This document shows positions 26,651 to 35,798 of a stretch of DNA of 64,000 bases, piece by piece. Both the position numbers and the translations under genes were made by a program. Where the stretch lies: NCBI GenBank assembly GCA_963750045.1, contig CAVVPD010000007.1:682001-746000 (forward strand), read 5' to 3'. This DNA is from DASUAS01 sp963750045 (GTDB lineage Bacteria; Actinomycetota; Acidimicrobiia; IMCC26256; DASPTH01). The first letter of the stretch is position 1, and the number at the start of each line of letters is the position of its first letter. Under the pieces are notes generated by a model. The model searched no databases and had not been told where the DNA came from. It worked only from the letters and a program-made list of their open reading frames with translations.

Positions 26651-28044
26651 TCTGGGGCGACGCCTGCGCACAGGCGGCCGCCATCCGTGCGGGCGAAGCC
26701 AGCGCGGTCGGGCTGCTCGAGCAGTACCTGGCCCGGATCGACGACCTCGACGCCGACCTCCGGGCCTTCGTCACCGTCGATCGCGTGGGCGCATTGGAGG
26801 CGGCCCGCACGGCGGACGAGCTCGTTCGCCGGGTGCACCCGCACCAACTCCCGCCGTTCCTCGGGGTCACGCTGACGGTGAAGGACGTCACCGACGTCGC
26901 CGGGCTGGCGACCACACACTCGTGCAAGGCGCTGGTCGACAACGTCGCGGCAGCCGACGACCCGGTCGTCCACCGCTTCCGCCACGCCGGGTTCGTCATC
27001 CTCGGCAAGACGAACGTGCCCGAGTTCTGCACGACCATGACCTCGTCCGAGCTCAACGGGATCTGCCGCAACCCGTGGGACCGGGACCGCACGCCGGGCG
27101 GATCGAGCGGCGGTGCGGCCGCCGCGCTCTCGGCCGGGTTGTGCGCGGTGTCACACGGGACCGACGGCGCGGGCTCGGTCCGCAGCCCGGCCTCGTTCTG
27201 CGGCGTCGTCGGCGTGAAGCCCACGCGGGGGCACGCGGCGTACGGACCCGATCACGGGAACGCGTACTTCGGCACGACGGAGGACGGCGTGCTGACCCGA
27301 TCGGTCCGTGACGCTGCCCACCTGCTCGACGTGGTCACGAGCCCGGTGCTCGAGCACGAACGGTGGTCGCCGCGGCCAGAGCGGCCCTACTCGGACGAGG
27401 TGGGCATGGATCCCGGGCGGCTCCGGGTCGCGGTGAGCTGGGACCCGCCGTTCGGCGAGGTGGACGCGGAGATCGCGCAGGCGACGCGTGCGGTCGCAGA
27501 CCTGCTGGAGGCACTGGGCCACGACGTCGAGCAGGCGACCCCGTCCTGGCCGACCATCCTCGCGGCCGCGGCGGGCCCGATGGAGGTCCCCGGGCCCGCC
27601 GCGCGGCTGGCGCCGGAGCAGTACGCCATGGCCGAGCCGCGCAACCGGCCGATCCTGGAGGCGGGCGCGCGCCTCACCGTGCTGGAGCACTCGCGATGGG
27701 TCGAGCTCGTCCGGGAGTCCGCGAGCCGGTTCGTCTCGTTCTGGGACCGGTTCGACGTGCTCCTCACCCCGACCGTGGGCACCGTCGCGCCCTCGGTGGA
27801 CTGGGCCCCCTGGGACCAGACGCCCGAAGAGCACCTGGCCACGTTCGTGACGTTCCCGAACTTCGCCCAGCCGTTCAATCTCTCGGGCCAGCCGGCGTTC
27901 AGCCTGCCGCTCGCGTGGAGCGAAACGGGCCTGCCGATCGGCATGCAGCTCGCAGGGCGGCCCCTCGGCGAACCGACGCTCGTGCGCCTCGCCACGCAGC
28001 TCGAGGCAGCGCGGCCGTGGGCGGAGCACCACCCCGCGGCCTGA
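26647..28044 (+). CDS. amidase signature family hydrolase
   Basis: 465 residues. The Ser-cisSer-Lys triad is visible: Lys in TLTVKDVTDVAG, the Gly/Ser loop RTPGGSSGGAAAAL, and the Ser segment GTDGAGSVRSPASFCGVVG. The C-terminal half has LSGQPAFSLPLAW and GMQLAGRPLGE. GTG 26647 overlaps the kinase stop (GTGA). It hydrolyses an amide bond; the substrate is unknown. It closes the long plus-strand catabolic region and converges on the peroxiredoxin gene 30 bases away. Confidence 0.92.
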   Translation: MIWGDACAQAAAIRAGEASAVGLLEQYLARIDDLDADLRAFVTVDRVGALEAARTADELVRRVHPHQLPPFLGVTLTVKDVTDVAGLATTHSCKALVDNVAAADDPVVHRFRHAGFVILGKTNVPEFCTTMTSSELNGICRNPWDRDRTPGGSSGGAAAALSAGLCAVSHGTDGAGSVRSPASFCGVVGVKPTRGHAAYGPDHGNAYFGTTEDGVLTRSVRDAAHLLDVVTSPVLEHERWSPRPERPYSDEVGMDPGRLRVAVSWDPPFGEVDAEIAQATRAVADLLEALGHDVEQATPSWPTILAAAAGPMEVPGPAARLAPEQYAMAEPRNRPILEAGARLTVLEHSRWVELVRESASRFVSFWDRFDVLLTPTVGTVAPSVDWAPWDQTPEEHLATFVTFPNFAQPFNLSGQPAFSLPLAWSETGLPIGMQLAGRPLGEPTLVRLATQLEAARPWAEHHPAA

Positions 28045-28074
28045 GGACCACCTCCACGTGCGCCTGCACCACGC

Positions 28075-28725
28075 TCAGCGGTCGAGGCCCTCGAGCGCGG
28101 CCAGGATGTCGGCCGGTTCCATGCGCTCGCGGTAGTCGGGATCGACATGGGACGCGCGCACGATTCCGGCGCGGTCGATCACGAACGTCGCGGGCACCGG
28201 CACGTTCCAGCTCCCGTCGGCGTTGGCCTTGGTCAGCGACATGTCGAACTGCTCGTAGAGCGACTGCAGCTCGGCGCCGAGCTCGAACCTGATGCGGTAC
28301 GCGGCGGCGATGCTCTGGTCCAGGTCGCTGAGCACCTCGAACCCGAGGTCGAGCGATTCGACCAACGCGAGGGAGACGTCCGGACTCTGCGGGCTGACCG
28401 CGACCAGCGACGCGCCGGCGTCGGTGATCGCGGGAACGATCGCGGTGAGGGCACGCAGCTCGAGACTGCAGATCGGGCACCAGGCACCCCGGTAGAACGA
28501 CAGCACCACGGGACCCTCGGCCAGCCGGTCCTCGAGGCGGACGGGCACCCCCCGCGCGTCGGGCGCCTCGAACCCCGGCGCCGCCTCGCCGACGGCGATG
28601 CCCGGTGTGGCGCCGCGACGGCGGAGATCGTCGACCATCCGGTCGATCATCTCCCGGATCTCCACGGGCGTGTGGACCCCGATCTCCGCCTCGATCTGCG
28701 CCTGCAGGCCGGCCTCGTCACTCAT
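28075..28725 (-). CDS. AhpC/TSA-family peroxiredoxin-like protein
   Basis: 216 residues. An N-terminal helical extension (about 40 residues) precedes the thioredoxin fold: APGFEAPDARGVPVRL, then VVLSFYRGAWCPICSLELRAL, with a C-x-x-C at the peroxidatic site, and LVAVSPQSPD. The C-x-x-C is typical of the PrxQ/BCP-like AhpC-TSA group. It would reduce peroxides or act as a thiol oxidoreductase in the cytoplasm. A GGAG ribosome site lies before the ATG. It lies downstream of the sigma/anti-sigma pair on the same strand and may belong to that stress operon. Confidence 0.88.
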   Translation of the reverse strand: MSDEAGLQAQIEAEIGVHTPVEIREMIDRMVDDLRRRGATPGIAVGEAAPGFEAPDARGVPVRLEDRLAEGPVVLSFYRGAWCPICSLELRALTAIVPAITDAGASLVAVSPQSPDVSLALVESLDLGFEVLSDLDQSIAAAYRIRFELGAELQSLYEQFDMSLTKANADGSWNVPVPATFVIDRAGIVRASHVDPDYRERMEPADILAALEGLDR

Positions 28726-28758
28726 GCGCGCACTCCACGGTCAGGTTCGGTGACCTCG

Positions 28759-29038
28759 TCACGGCCCGGCACCCCCGGCGGTCGGCGGCGCCCCGACGAT
28801 ACGGCTCGCGAACGCCCGGAGCCGCTCGAGGGCCAGTTCGTCGACCGCCGGGATGCGCCGGGCCAGCGCCACCTTGATCTCGGTGTAGGTCCGGGCCTCG
28901 AGCCCGCAGCGACGGCACTCCTCGAGGTGACCGGCGATCCGTCGGGTGGTGTCGTCGTCAGTCGCGCCGTCGAGATACGCCTGCAGCGCTCGCGCGCACC
29001 TCGAAGCAGCCGGCGGTGTCCGAACGTCGTCGTCGCAT
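28759..29038 (-). CDS. zinc-binding anti-sigma factor (ZAS/zf-HC2 type; start unresolved)
   Basis: About 80-93 residues. The body reads CARALQAYLDGATDDDT and then HLEECRRCGLEART, which contains the H-x3-C-x2-C zinc motif of anti-sigma factors. The frame is open from about 29030 but has no start codon. The ATG at 29038, overlapping the end of the sigma gene, is one base out of frame, so an indel near 29005 (CGCGCG tract) is likely. There is no membrane helix, so it is a cytoplasmic anti-sigma. It is encoded directly after the ECF sigma gene. The redox-sensitive zinc ligands and the neighbouring peroxiredoxin suggest an oxidative-stress input. Confidence 0.65.
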
Positions 29039-29608
29039 CACATCATCAACCTTCTCCGGGGCACGAGGCCGCGGCGCGCCGAGGCGGACCCGGATCCGTT
29101 TCCGACCCCGATGGACCCGACTCATCACCGTGCCTTCGGGCACTCCGAGCATCCCGGCGGCTTCGGCGTAGGTCAGACCGTCGAGGTCGACGAGCTCCAG
29201 CGCCCGGCGAAACTTGTCGGGAAGCGCGAGGAACGCGTCGGCGACCACACCATCGAACTGGGCACCGAGCACGATCTCCTCCGGTCCCCGACCCGAGCGC
29301 GACGACGCGTCGGCCAGCCGGCCCAGCGCGAGGTCGGGATCGTCGAGCAGCTCCGGGCGGCGGCGGCGGTTCCGGTTCACCTCCGCGTTGCGCATGATGG
29401 TCAACAACCAGGCCCGCGGATGGCGACCGTCGAAGCCTTCGATCGACCGGTAGGCCCGCAGCAGCGTGTCCTGGACGAGGTCCTCGGCATCCGCCGGCCG
29501 GCGGGTGATCGACGTGGCCACCCGGGCGAGCACGTCGAGCTCCGGGAGCACATACCGGGCGAAGGCCTCATGAGCCGCACGATCCGACGTCGCTCCGGGT
29601 TGCTCCAC
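28958..29608 (-). CDS. ECF sigma-70 factor
   Basis: About 216 residues. Region 2 shows ITRRPADAEDLVQDTLLRAYRSIEGFD and PRAWLLTIMRNAEVNRNRRR. Region 4 shows ALELVDLDGLTYAEAAGMLG and GTVMSRVHRGRKRIRVRLG. The family resembles SigH/SigR/SigE-type ECFs controlled by zinc anti-sigmas, and such a gene follows immediately. GTG 29608 gives the usual short N-terminus; ATGs at 29680 and 29689 are in frame. The last about 25 residues run across the anti-sigma start and may be distorted by an indel. It is divergent from the radical SAM gene at 29728, so both promoters share one intergenic region. Confidence 0.88.
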   Translation of the reverse strand: MEQPGATSDRAAHEAFARYVLPELDVLARVATSITRRPADAEDLVQDTLLRAYRSIEGFDGRHPRAWLLTIMRNAEVNRNRRRRPELLDDPDLALGRLADASSRSGRGPEEIVLGAQFDGVVADAFLALPDKFRRALELVDLDGLTYAEAAGMLGVPEGTVMSRVHRGRKRIRVRLGAPRPRAPEKVDDVMRRRRSDTAGCFEVRASAAGVSRRRD

Positions 29609-29727
29609 GACAGGGGAACCCGCTCCGATCCTCCGGCATTCCGGGAAGGCCGGCGCCGGCGCGCTGGGTTCCCACCCCATGACTACCACGAACCGGAAGA
29701 GCCCGACCGCGCCTCGACCGAGACGAG

Positions 29728-31301
29728 GTGTTCATCGAGTACACCAAGAGCATCTGCCCGATCTGCAAGGCGGTGATCGACGCCGAAGTCAACGTCAGGA
29801 ACGGCAAGGTCCTCCTGCGCAAGCGCTGCCACGACCACGGATCGTTCGAAGGCGTCGTGTACGGCGACGCCGAGATGTACTTCGACGCCCTGCGGTTCAA
29901 CAAGCCCGGCACCCTCCCGCTGGAGACGCAAACCGAGGTGGTCGACGGCTGCCCGCTCGATTGCGGCTTGTGCCCCGACCACAAGCAGCACGCGTGCCTG
30001 GGACTGATCGAGGTCAACACCGCGTGCAACCTCGACTGCCCCGTGTGCTTCGCGGACTCGGGCCATCAGCCCGACGGGTTCTCGCTGACACTCGAGCAGG
30101 TCGAAGCCGGTCTCGACGCGTTCGTCGCCGCCGAGGGCGAACCCGAGGTGGTGATGTTCTCCGGGGGCGAGCCGTCGATCCACCCGCAGATCCTCGAGTT
30201 CTGCGCGATGGCGCGCGACAAGGGCGTGCAGACCGTCGTGCTCAACACGAACGGCATACGCCTCGCCCACGATCGCACCTTCGCCCGGGCACTCGCCGAG
30301 CTCGACGTGCGCATCTACCTGCAGTTCGACGGGCTCGAGGCCGACACGCACCTGGCGTTGCGCGGGCGCGACCTGCGCGCGGCCAAGACCGCCGCACTCG
30401 ACCACTGCGCCGAAGCCGGTCTCGCCGTGATGCTCGTCGCCGCGGTCGAGCCCGGCGTCAACGATCACGAGATGGGCGCGCATCGATCCGTTTCGGCATC
30501 GGGCACCCGGCGGTGCGGGGGACGGTGTTCCAGCCGGTCACCCATGCGGGCCGCCACCACCGGTTCGATCCCCTCACCCGCATGACCAACGCCGAGGTGA
30601 TCCACGGCCTCGTCGACCAGTGCGCCGGACTGGTTCCGGACCTCGGACTTCTTCCCGGTGCCGTGTTGCTTCCCGACGTGCCGCTCGATCACGTACCTGC
30701 TCGCCGACGGTGAGGACGTGCTCCCGATCCCCCGGTTGCTGCCGATGGAGCAGTACCTCGACTACCTGAGCAACCGGGCGCTGCCCGACCCCTCGCTCCG
30801 CGGCCTGCTCGAAGGCCTCTGGAGCGCGTCGTCGGTGCCGGGCTCGGACGCGATGGTGGACCGACTCGCCGCCGCGCTCGGATCCCTGGACCTGCCCGAC
30901 GAAGCCGGCGCGGCTCGGCGGGCGCGGTGCTCGCCTCCTGCGCCAGCTGCGGCGTCGACTTCCCCGACGCGCTCTCGGAGCTGGCCGCGAAGGCGTTCAT
31001 GATCGTGATCCAGGACTTCCAGGACCCGTACACCCTCAACGTCAAGCAGCTCATGAAGTGCTGCGTCGAGCAGATCACCCCCGACGGCCGCCTCATCCCG
31101 TTCTGCGCGTACAACTCGGTCGGCTACCGCGAGCAGGTGCGCGAGCAGTTGTCCGGCGTACCGGTCGCGGGCGTCGTCCCGAACGCGGCGGAGCTCGCAC
31201 CACTCCTCTCGCCGACCGGGCACGGGTCACGCACCGCCGATCCCGTCGCCGGCGCACCCGTCTCCGAGGTGCAGGTGAACATCGGACGGACCCTGCGATG
31301 A
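29728..31301 (+). CDS. radical SAM enzyme, tetraether-lipid-synthase (Tes/MJ0619)-like, COG1964 type (frame broken)
   Basis: About 525 residues. Cys-rich N-terminus: C10 and C13 (SICPICK) with C34 (a rubredoxin-like site), C75/C79/C82/C90 (GCPLDCGLCPDH, then HAC), then the radical SAM triad C100-x3-C104-x2-C107 (TACNLDCPVCFADSG). The SAM-binding motif is VVMFSGGEPSIHP. The C-terminal half has PVPCCFPTCRSITYLL and LMKCCVEQITPDGRLIPFC, so further clusters are likely. This architecture matches archaeal Tes, which joins lipid tails, and bacterial homologues proposed to make membrane-spanning lipids. Function here is inferred. Breaks near 30480, 30645 and 30920 look like indels. It is coupled by ATGA to a methyltransferase and is divergent from an ECF sigma gene. 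Confidence 0.8.
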
Positions 31302-32150
31302 GCACGGCCCTCTCGTCGCTGGCCGACCTCCGGCTGCTCGTCGAGCGCTTCCGAGCCGGCGACGCCCCGGACGCAGCGACGGTCAAGTCGTGTTGCGCCG
31401 CCGTGTACGGAGTCGATCTCGTCGCGCTGTTCCTCGGCGAGAGCTACCACCCGGGTGGACTCGGCCTGACCGGGCATCTCGCCGACTCCCTGGCGTTGGC
31501 CCCCGGCGAACGCGTCCTCGACGTCGCGTCGGGCGTGGGAACCACCGCGGTGTTCCTCGCCGCCGAACGCGTGACGTCGACGTGCTGGGCGTCGACCTCG
31601 GCGACGCCCAGGTGGCCACCGCGGTCGGCGCGCGCCGCTCGCCGCCGGGCTCGCCGGACCGCGCCCGGTTCGACGTGGGCGACGCCGAGCGGTTACCCGT
31701 CGACGACGGATCGTTCGACGCCGCGATGTGCGAGTGCGCGTTCTGCACCTTCCCCGACAAGGCGACCGCGGCCGCCGAGCTGTTCCGCGTCCTGCGTCCC
31801 GGCGGCCGCGTCGGCATCACCGACGTGTGGCTCGAACCCGACCGCCTCGACCCCGAGCTCGCGGGGCTGGTCGGGCGCATCGCGTGCTCGCCGACGCCCG
31901 ACCGATCGGCGAGATGCGCGCGATCCTGGAGACGGCCGGATTCGTCGTCGACGACGTCGAACGCCACGACGACGCCCTGGCGCGGACGATCGAACAGGTC
32001 GCAGTCCGCCTCCGGGCCCTCCGGCTCGTCGACCTGCCGCTGCTCCGGCCCTTCAACCTCCGGCGCGGCATCGACCTCGCCCGCCGAGCCGGCGAGGTCG
32101 TCGCCCGCGGCGACGCCGGGTACGCGCTGATCCGCGCCACGAAACCGTGA
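31298..32150 (+). CDS. class I SAM-dependent methyltransferase (frame broken)
   Basis: About 284 residues. The unusual N-terminus TVKSCCAAVYGVDLVALFLG contains a Cys pair. Then come GERVLDVASGVGTTAVFLA (SAM motif I), VLGVDLGDAQV, AERLPVDDGSFDAAMCECAFCTFPD, and VLRPGGRVGITDVWLE. Two breaks (about 31570 and 31890) lie in CG-rich tracts. Its start overlaps the radical SAM stop (ATGA), so the two are translationally coupled and probably work on the same substrate. Methyltransferases of this fold modify lipids, quinones or metalloids. A lipid role would fit the partner but is not shown. Confidence 0.78.
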
Positions 32151-32170
32151 CCGCGGCGCCCGCCGCGAGG

Positions 32171-33545
32171 TCAGGCGCCGCGCGCCGGGCGCGACCGGCG
32201 ACCACCGATCTCCATGAAGAACTGGGCCGCGGCCTGCTGCATCGCCACCGACCAGGTCGGATAGGCGTGCGTGGTCTGGGCGAGCCGTCCGGTGAACATG
32301 CCGGTTCGCATCGCGAGCACCGCCTCGTGGATCACCTCCCCGCCACGATCGGCGACAACGGTGGCGCCGAGCACCCGACCGCCACCGACGTTGCCGAGCC
32401 CGCGGCGCGGGCCCGCGATGAGCTTGACGAATCCGGTGGTCCTCCCGGCCACGATCGCCCGGTCGACCTCGTCCATCGGGAGGTACGCCACGCGTGCACC
32501 GCGCGGTCGCGGTCTCCGCTTCGGTGAGCCCGACCCGACCGATCTCCGGTGACGTGTAGGTGACGGCCGGAATCCAGGACGTCTCGAAGCGTCGACGCCG
32601 GCGACCGAAGGCGTTGGCGACCGCGAGGCGTCCCATCTCGTCGGCGGCGTGGGTGAACTGCACGGTGCCGGCGACGTCACCGACCGCGTACACGCCGGCC
32701 GCACTCGTCGCGAGGTGGTCGTCGGTCCGGATGAACCCACGACCGTCGGTCTCGATCCCGGCGCGCTCGAGCTCCATGTCGCCGGTCACCGCGCGACGAC
32801 CGACCGCGACGAGCAGCCGCTCCGCGACGTGCTGCCCGTCACCATCGAGCCGCACGCGGACCGCACCGTCCGCGAGGGCCTCGATGCGGGTCACGGTGCG
32901 ACCGGTCACAACCGCGATGCCTTCGGCGGCGAACACCTCCTCGAGCACGCTCGAGGTCTCGGGCTCTTCGCGCGCGACAAGGCGCGGGAGGGCTTCGACG
33001 ATCGTCACCGCGGTTCCGACCCGCCGGAAGGCCTGGGCCAGCTCGCAACCGATGGCACCGCCGCCCAGCACGATCAGCGATCGCGGCGCCGCCGCGAGCT
33101 CGAACACGTTCTCGTTCGTCAGGTACGCGAGGTCGGCGAGTCCTTCGATCGGCGGCACCACCGGTCGAGCGCCGGTGGCCACCACGATCCGGCGCGCCCG
33201 TATCGACCGGCCTCCGACCTCGAGCTCGGTGGGCGCCCGGAACCGGGCCCGACCCTCGAGGACCTCGACGCCTTCCCGCCCGAGCACGTCGGGCGTCTCG
33301 GTCGCCGCGATGCGCTCGATGCTCCGCTGCACGCCCGCCATGGCCTCAGCGAAGGGCTCGCCCCGGTTCGCCGCCTCGATGAACGCCTTCGACGGGACAC
33401 ACCCGGTGAAGGTGCAGTCTCCGCCGATCGGCCCGTCCTGCACCAGCAGCGTCCGCACGCCCCGCCGGGCACCCGCCCGCGCCGCGCCGAGGCCACCCGC
33501 GCCCCCGCCGACGACGACGAGGTCGAAATCCGCCGGCGCCTTCAT
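32171..33545 (-). CDS. FAD-dependent pyridine nucleotide-disulfide oxidoreductase (Lpd/mercuric-reductase class; frame broken)
   Basis: About 457 residues. The FAD site is DFDLVVVGGGAGGLGAARA. The redox-active disulfide is GGDCTFTGCVPSKAF (C-x4-C). The NAD(P) site is LIVLGGGAIGCELAQAF, and VYAVGDVAGTVQFTHAA is the second FAD segment. The dimerisation domain ends with TTHAYPTWSVAMQQAA, which supplies the His of the active site. A break near 32505 separates the last 110 residues. No 2-oxo-acid dehydrogenase genes are near, so it is more likely a generic disulfide or metal reductase than the pyruvate dehydrogenase E3. It is convergent with the methyltransferase at 31298. Confidence 0.87.
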
Positions 33546-33612
33546 GCGGCGGGGCCGCGGGCGGACGCCACGGCGCCGCACCGGGCCTCGCGGCGTGGCG
33601 ACGACTCCCCGG

Positions 33613-33618
33613 TAGGGT
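33613..33618 (+). promoter_or_regulatory. -10 element, probable leaderless promoter of methyltransferase 33626
   Basis: TAGGGT lies seven bases before the GTG at 33626. There is no room for a ribosome site if transcription starts about seven bases after the -10 box. Confidence 0.5.
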
Positions 33619-33625
33619 CGCGCCG

Positions 33626-34402
33626 GTGAGCCGTTCCGGTGCCGCACCCGGTCGCGGGTCGTGGCGCGCCTACATCGAGGGGTTCCACCAGGAGCGGCCG
33701 GGCATCACCGAGCGGGTCCTCGAGCAGTGCCGGGACGAGGCGGGCAGGACGCCCTACCACTGGGAGGCCGCGGCCCTGGCGCCGAACTCGTCGGTGCTCG
33801 ACCTCGCGTGCGGCAGCGGCCCGCTCCATCGCCTGCGGAACGGTTCGTGGGTGGGCCTGGACCTCTCGCCGGCGGAGCTCGGTGCGGCCGCGGCGCGCGG
33901 CGCGGGGCCGCTGGCTCTCGGTGACGCCGGCGCGCTGCCGTTCGACACCGCGGCGTTCGACGCGGTCGTGTGCTCCATGGCGCTGATGGTCGTGCAGCCG
34001 CCCGCGCGCGCGATCACCGAGATCGCGCGCGTGCTGCGCCCGGCCGGCACCCTGGTCGTGCTGCTGCCCGCCACCCGCCCGCTGCGGCTCGCGGATCGTC
34101 TCCGGTACGTGCGGCTGCTCGTCGCCCTGCGCCGCGCGCGTCTCGCCTACCCGAACGACGACGTCCTCGCGGACCTGCCGGCGATGCTCGACCGGGCCGG
34201 GCTCACGCCGGTGGACGACCAGCGCCGAAGGTTTCCGTACACCCTCGCGACCGCCGGTGCCGCGCGCGAACTCGTCGCGTCGCTCTACCTCCCGGGGGTG
34301 GACGGCGCCCGCACCGCGGGTGCGACGCGCGTCGTCGAAGGATGGGTCGGGACGACGCTCGGCATCCCACTCCGGCGGATCGTCGCTCACCGGACACGTT
34401 GA
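33626..34402 (+). CDS. class I SAM-dependent methyltransferase (methyltransf_11 type)
   Basis: 258 residues. Motif I is SSVLDLACGSGPLHRL, then VGLDLSPAELG, GDAGALPFDTAAFDAVVCSMALM and RVLRPAGTLVVLLPATRP. The N-terminus (WRAYIEGFHQERPGITERVLE) is of the kind seen in small-molecule methyltransferases. It stands alone, divergent from the flavin disulfide reductase and convergent with bldC. The substrate is unknown. Confidence 0.85.
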   Translation: MSRSGAAPGRGSWRAYIEGFHQERPGITERVLEQCRDEAGRTPYHWEAAALAPNSSVLDLACGSGPLHRLRNGSWVGLDLSPAELGAAAARGAGPLALGDAGALPFDTAAFDAVVCSMALMVVQPPARAITEIARVLRPAGTLVVLLPATRPLRLADRLRYVRLLVALRRARLAYPNDDVLADLPAMLDRAGLTPVDDQRRRFPYTLATAGAARELVASLYLPGVDGARTAGATRVVEGWVGTTLGIPLRRIVAHRTR

Positions 34403-34430
34403 TCCCGCGCGTCCGGCGCGGGGTCGCCGC

Positions 34431-34640
34431 TCACGCCTCGTCGTGCGCCTCGTCGACCTGCTCGAGGAACTTGCGGATCTCCGACGCCCGGAACCGGCGG
34501 TGTCCCCCGAGCGTGCGGATCGCAGAGATCTTGCCGGCACGAGCCCAGCGCGTGACCGTCTTGGGGTTGACGCGGAACATGGCGGCGACTTCTGACGGGG
34601 TGAGGAGCTGTTCGGGCTCGGGAGCGGGGTTCTGGGGCAT
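34431..34640 (-). CDS. bldC: BldC-type MerR-family DNA-binding protein
   Basis: 69 residues, the usual BldC length. The helix-turn-helix reads LLTPSEVAAMFRVNPKTVTRWARAGK and the wing reads ISAIRTLGGHRRFRASEIRKFLE. BldC is a head-to-tail oligomerising developmental regulator in Streptomyces and is conserved across Actinobacteria with no ligand domain. A GAGGAA-like ribosome site lies before the ATG, and a 110-bp upstream region holds TAGTCT as a possible -10. It follows purM on the same strand, probably from its own promoter. Confidence 0.92.
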   Translation of the reverse strand: MPQNPAPEPEQLLTPSEVAAMFRVNPKTVTRWARAGKISAIRTLGGHRRFRASEIRKFLEQVDEAHDEA

Positions 34641-34750
34641 GGGTTCCTCGCAGTCGATACGGATCCTCGCCGGGGGGCTCGGGGGGATCGGTCCCGTATG
34701 CGCAGACTAGCAGCGTCCGTGCACATTGGGAGTAGTGGGCGTTCCGGCGA

Positions 34751-35798
34751 CTAGCGGGTGATCGATACCCGTCCCCGGCCTTCCGACACCTCTCCGACCA
34801 CCCAGGCTTCGTGGAAGGCGCGTATCGCGTCCAGCGTAGCGAAGCGGTCTTCCGGCGCGACAACCGCCAACATCCCCAGGCCCAGGTTGAAGACGTGGGC
34901 CATCTCGTCGTCGGTGACGTCGCCGGCTGCCTGGATCTCGGCGAAGATCCGAGGCTCCTCCCACCTGGCGCCGCGCCAGCGTGGCGTCGCAGTGCGACGG
35001 CAAGACCCGGGCGAGATTGTCGGGGAGCCCGCCCCCGGTGACGTGGGCGAACGCGTGCACGTCGACGCGCTCCCGGAGCTTGCTCATGGCCGGCGCGTAG
35101 ATCACGCTCGGGCGGATGAGCTCGTCGCCGAGCGAGTGGTGGGCGCCGTTCCACGCGGGATCGTCGAGGCGACGTCCGGCGCGGTCGAGCAGCGCCCTGC
35201 GGGCCAGCGAGTAGCCGTTGCACCGCAGCCCGGGACTGCTGAAGCCGATCACGACGTCGCCCGGCCGGATCTGCCTCGGGAGCACGCGGGAGCGCTCCAC
35301 CACGCCGACCGCGAATCCCACGAGGTCGAACTCGCCCGGTTCCATGACGTCGGGGTGCTCCGACATCTCCCCGCCGAGGAGCGCGCACCCGGCCTGCACG
35401 CAACCGTGAGCCACACCGCCGACGATGTCGTCGACGATCTCGGGGACGAGCTTGCCGATCGAGATGTAGTCGAGGAAGAACAACGGCTCCGCGCCCTGCA
35501 CCGCGATGTCGTCGACCGACATCGCGACGAGGTCCACGCCGATGGTGTCGTAACGGCCCGTCAGCCGCGCGATGAGCGACTTCGTGCCGACGCCGTCGGT
35601 CGACGAGACCAGGAGCGGCTGCTCGAGCTGGCGGGGGTCGAACGAGAACAACCCACCGAACCCACCGATGTCGCCGACGACCTCGGGCCGGAACGTGGAA
35701 CGCACGTGCTGCTTGATGAGCTCGACCGCGCGCTCACCGGCGGCGATGTCGACGCCCGCACCCGAGTAGGTGAGCGGCTCGCGCGTGGAGTCGCTCAC
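34751..35798 (-). CDS. purM: phosphoribosylformylglycinamidine cyclo-ligase (frame broken)
   Basis: AIR synthetase, about 348 residues, step 5 of de novo purine synthesis. It starts TYSGAGVDIAAGERAVELIK, then STDGVGTKSLIA, GVDLVAMSVDDI and FVTGGG-like FAHVTGGGLPDNLARVLP. After a break near 34985 it ends with EEPRIFAEIQAAG, EMAHVFNLGLGMLAVV and the family C-terminus. GTG 35798 overlaps the purF stop by GTGA, so the two are translationally coupled. The break lies in a GGCGCCGCGCC tract in an essential gene, so sequence error is likely. Confidence 0.92.

Noticed and set aside
28958..29038. A genuine 25-residue C-terminal extension of the sigma factor
   Set aside because: It overlaps the anti-sigma frame and has shadow composition. 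An indel near 29005 explains both.
32171..33545. Dihydrolipoamide dehydrogenase (lpd) or mercuric reductase (merA)
   Set aside because: The fold is right, but there is no E1/E2 neighbour, no N-terminal heavy-metal domain and no merR or merT, so a specific name is not supported.
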